Shown: piece after piece, positions 61,611-64,000 of the stretch
Position numbering within the stretch: position 1 is the first letter of the stretch
Layout of the letters: each line of letters begins with the position of its first letter
Origin: Lacticaseibacillus saniviri JCM 17471 = DSM 24301
GTDB lineage: Bacteria > Bacillota > Bacilli > Lactobacillales > Lactobacillaceae
DNA: 64,000 bases
Reading direction: 5' to 3'
Assembly (NCBI RefSeq): GCF_001311785.1
Contig: NZ_BBBX01000015.1
Coordinates: 1-64,000, forward strand
Program-made: the position numbers and the translations under genes
Notes under the pieces: generated by a model
Databases searched by the model: none
What the model was told of the DNA's origin: nothing
What the model saw: only the letters and a program-made list of their open reading frames with translations

Positions 61611-63322
61611 TCTTTGGCCTCCTTAATCATGATACTGCTCATGTGTGTTTCTTCATCACCAACCATCCACCCAGCCACGATATTGACAGGATGATGTTCT
61701 GGTCCATACATAATCATTGCCGTCTCATATCGATTCCCATATGGCGTTGTACTTTTCAGTCGAGCTGGGTACATCTTGATCCGCTTTAGAATTTCATCGC
61801 TAAACTCAGGGTAGTTGTCTATATCGAAGCCTAATTCCTTGGTAATCAATCTCCCTTTAATCAAACCACGTTCGTTCTCACCATCAAATAAGTACTTGGT
61901 AAACTTCTGTGGTGCAATTGTTGCGTTCTCTGCATTAGGTAGCAATAAATTAGGCTCAGATTTTAGACGCATGCGTCTTTGATAATCAATTTTGGTTAAA
62001 AGCCAATCCCTACCACCAGTATACTTCACGTCTTGAAAAGATTGAAGGTTACTAGGCGCATCTTCTTTCAGAATTACAGTAAATTCTCGATATTGTTTGA
62101 GATCTTCATTGAATGTCTTTGCCTCCAGCTGGGCGCGACGAACATTGGTTTCACCATACTTATCAATCAAAGCCTGTTCCCACTCGCGATAGGTCGTGCC
62201 AGCAGGCATTTCAAATGAGTGCCCGAGCGGATTATTGACTAGGTGCTTACCAACAAAAGTCTCTTTGCCAAAGTATGCCACAGCAACCGTCCGACACCAC
62301 GCATGAAAAGGTGGATAGTTACCATGCATCCCATCGCAGTGAGCTTCTTCTACCTTGAAATGCAAACCGTCTTTCTTGCGACAAATAGTTGAAGTTCGAA
62401 AGTCTAACACGGCCACTAATACATACTCTTTGATACCATGCTCACGATAGCCCATTAGCTTAGCCTGATTACTGACAAAATTGGCCTCAGTTCGTATCAG
62501 GCGGCGGGCATAGTTAGCACCAACGCCGAACTTGTCCTGCAAAACTCGCTGCATGTCGCGATGAGACATACCCGACATGGCTTGAGCGGTAAACAGGTCC
62601 TTTAGTGTATCTGCTAGCAGGTCAGTGTTCTTCCAAATGCGCTTCGAGTAGTTGCTACCCAGCCAATTCATATGCATGACCTTATCAACTTGACTCGTGG
62701 ACATCCGCTTGAACTCACGGATAGGCTTATCTGGCGTGAAATCAACTGACTTCACAACTTTGTCGGTGTCTGGGTCGATAAATTGCACGCCGCCTGGCTT
62801 AGCTTTAGCCTCAACATTCCCAGGTAACTTCAAATCATGTTTCGACTGACCGATAAGCGCCTCTGCGGATGCTTGATTATAGGCATCTTGAATGGTCTTA
62901 ACGTAAAAATCGTCCATCTGCTGCTGTTCAATCGCACCAATCTGTCTGGCCACGACCTCTGCTTTTGCTCGCAATAGCTCGGCTTGAGTTATCCGCGACT
63001 TAGCTGCCATGGCACTAACTAAGCGCTGCATGTCCTTCTTAACAGCTTTATTGTCTTCTGACTTAATCAGCACTAGCAGCTCGCTCAGCTGGTCCTGCGT
63101 GATGCTCTGATTAAGAATAGTTTCTATCTCAGCTTCAGCATAGGACCCGTCGCCAAAGTAGCGCTTATAGACTTCGTCGGCCTGTTTTGTCAACCAAGCG
63201 TTAGCCAACAAAAAAGCCCTCATGATTGCCTTTTCCGGGTCATCGAGGGCTTTATGCATAGCAGCGTCTTGCTCGACGGCACGGCGCTCCCAGTAGCCGA
63301 ATTTGTCTTCTTTGGATGACAA
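61607..63322 (-). CDS. Phage minor head protein (gp7/MuF-like) with C-terminal DUF6883-like domain
   Basis: 571 residues, intact, start TTG 63322. N-terminal two thirds is a SPP1 gp7/MuF head protein (QAMSGMSHRDMQRVLQDKFG, RTSTICRKKDGLHFKVEEA, NYPPFHAWCRTVAV). The C-terminal ~120 residues (NLLLPNAENATIAPQKFTKY to the end, with TPYGNRYETAMIMYG) resemble DUF6883, a domain found in polymorphic toxins. It would be carried into the virion. Followed by a DUF4926-like gene. Confidence 0.82.
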   Translation of the reverse strand: MSSKEDKFGYWERRAVEQDAAMHKALDDPEKAIMRAFLLANAWLTKQADEVYKRYFGDGSYAEAEIETILNQSITQDQLSELLVLIKSEDNKAVKKDMQRLVSAMAAKSRITQAELLRAKAEVVARQIGAIEQQQMDDFYVKTIQDAYNQASAEALIGQSKHDLKLPGNVEAKAKPGGVQFIDPDTDKVVKSVDFTPDKPIREFKRMSTSQVDKVMHMNWLGSNYSKRIWKNTDLLADTLKDLFTAQAMSGMSHRDMQRVLQDKFGVGANYARRLIRTEANFVSNQAKLMGYREHGIKEYVLVAVLDFRTSTICRKKDGLHFKVEEAHCDGMHGNYPPFHAWCRTVAVAYFGKETFVGKHLVNNPLGHSFEMPAGTTYREWEQALIDKYGETNVRRAQLEAKTFNEDLKQYREFTVILKEDAPSNLQSFQDVKYTGGRDWLLTKIDYQRRMRLKSEPNLLLPNAENATIAPQKFTKYLFDGENERGLIKGRLITKELGFDIDNYPEFSDEILKRIKMYPARLKSTTPYGNRYETAMIMYGPEHHPVNIVAGWMVGDEETHMSSIMIKEAKE

Positions 63323-63326
63323 CTAA

Positions 63327-63641
63327 TCACCCCGCATCAATCCGAGAAATAGCGACCCGGTCTGGATATTGATCAGCGATGTCCTGCAAACCATGAAGTA
63401 AGGCCTTAGTCAAGACTGTATTCTGCGGCAAAGCAGAAATGTGCCTAACCACAATAGAATTATCATTGTTATCAGAAACCACGGAGACGGTTAACTCATT
63501 CGTGATTGCGATGGCAAGAGACGACACAGCCGCGCAAACAATGTCTTGTCCCTTAGCAGCAAAACCTGCATGGCCACTAATTTTATACCCGACTATCCGG
63601 TAGTTTTCGTCCTTACATATCATCATCTTCACTTGAATCAT
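63327..63641 (-). CDS. Prp-family cysteine protease, phage-encoded
   Basis: 104 residues, complete, start ATG 63641 (GAGGAAG upstream). Conserved catalytic His and Cys in SGHAGFAAKGQDIVCAAVS, as in Prp, the protease that trims ribosomal protein L27 in Firmicutes. Here it lies between portal and minor head genes. Two virion genes downstream carry the LQRFA tag, making them predicted substrates. Confidence 0.88.
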   Translation of the reverse strand: MIQVKMMICKDENYRIVGYKISGHAGFAAKGQDIVCAAVSSLAIAITNELTVSVVSDNNDNSIVVRHISALPQNTVLTKALLHGLQDIADQYPDRVAISRIDAG

Positions 63642-64000
63642 TGCTTTCACTTCCTCGCTCGTCATCGTAGTTAGACTGACTCATAGTGCCCATTGATTCT
63701 GCAGTTCGCTGAGCAGCTTTTCGCTTTTCTTCGTCCAGCATGGCAATCATTTCATCAGGACTATCTGGACCTGGTAGCCAGCTCAATGCGATTTGCTCTG
63801 GCACATAACCGCTCGCATTTTTGATGTTATTAATCGTGTCGCTCATGTTGACTGGAATATTTGGTACAACTTGGATAGTCGCGCCACTCACATCACACGC
63901 TTGACCCTTAGTAGCCAAAATGTTTTGTAGCAGCTGTAAACGCTGTTGAATCCCGCGAGTAAGATAGCGCTGCTTGGTGGCCAACAATTGCAATAAGCCA
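63613..64000 (-). CDS. Phage portal protein, C-terminal part (cut by window edge)
   Basis: The last ~129 residues of a SPP1-type portal (Phage_prot_Gp6): ATIQVVPNIPVNMSDTINNI, YVPEQIALSWLPGPDSPDEM and the acidic tail ESNDSSEDDDM. Overlaps the protease gene start by 29 bases. Confidence 0.83.
   Translation of the reverse strand, partial: GLLQLLATKQRYLTRGIQQRLQLLQNILATKGQACDVSGATIQVVPNIPVNMSDTINNIKNASGYVPEQIALSWLPGPDSPDEMIAMLDEEKRKAAQRTAESMGTMSQSNYDDERGSESNDSSEDDDM

Larger units (their letters stand above)
43010..64000 (-). mobile_element. Siphovirus prophage, late-gene half (continues beyond right edge)
   Basis: An ordered set of head, tail and lysis genes on the minus strand from a portal C-terminus at 64000 to a lysin at 44699, followed by a toxin-antitoxin pair and a candidate attachment site at 43010-43084. 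Terminase, replication, regulation and integrase genes are expected to the right. Gene order (SPP1-type portal, gp7-like minor head, scaffold, type-E capsid, tape measure) fits Lactobacillus siphophages. Confidence 0.93.

Overview
The window looks like chromosome from a lactic acid bacterium of the order Lactobacillales, most likely a Lacticaseibacillus (L. casei group) or a near relative. The reasons are the gene order gcvH-like / rodA / DUF2969 / yidD / mreB / DUF1146 / atpCDGAHFEB / upp / glyA / tsaC / prmC / prfA / tdk, the roughly balanced base composition, a T-box leader, a PepD dipeptidase, and an L. casei-type siphovirus prophage. The genus is inferred; I could not search databases.

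Layout. 1-300: T-box leader and promoter on the minus strand for a gene beyond the left edge. 380-1503: dapE-type deacylase, broken. 1551-5163: minus-strand cell-shape and envelope block (gcvH-like, rodA/ftsW, DUF2969, yidD, a 56-residue membrane protein, mreB, DUF1146). 5314-11734: complete F1Fo ATP synthase operon (minus). 12117-17704: upp, glyA, tsaC, prmC, prfA and tdk (minus; nucleotide salvage, one-carbon metabolism and translation). 17868-42856: mixed accessory and housekeeping genes: murT, manA, a serine hydrolase, a VOC dioxygenase, an FMN reductase, two heterodimeric ABC exporters under their own TetR and MarR regulators with visible operators, a histidine phosphatase, two tRNA genes (Glu and Gln), pepD, a two-component remnant, SDR enzymes, a deaminase, and a secreted nuclease lipoprotein. 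Two inverted copies of a ~187-bp foldback repeat lie at 21334 and 42524.

43010-64000 is the late half of a siphovirus prophage, all on the minus strand: portal, Prp-like protease, minor head protein with a toxin-like C-terminal domain, scaffold, decoration protein, capsid, connectors, tail tube, tail chaperones with a -1 frameshift site, tape measure, distal tail, tail-tip protein, holin and lysin. Between the lysin and the apparent attachment site is a mazEF toxin-antitoxin pair. A short 3' fragment of what looks like pgi (glucose-6-phosphate isomerase) at 43010-43084 is the best candidate for the attachment site; integrase and terminase would lie beyond base 64000.

Important caveat. At least 30 genes, including essential ones (prfA, upp, glyA, atpB, atpC, rodA, prmC), carry frame breaks. 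Most can be repaired by restoring one base in a short A/T or G/C run. The simplest reading is uncorrected sequencing error rather than gene decay. I list such genes as single repaired CDS spans and give the lesion site. I use pseudogene only where sequence is really missing (sensor kinase, NAD-binding protein, pgi fragment) or where two different lesions coincide (dapE).
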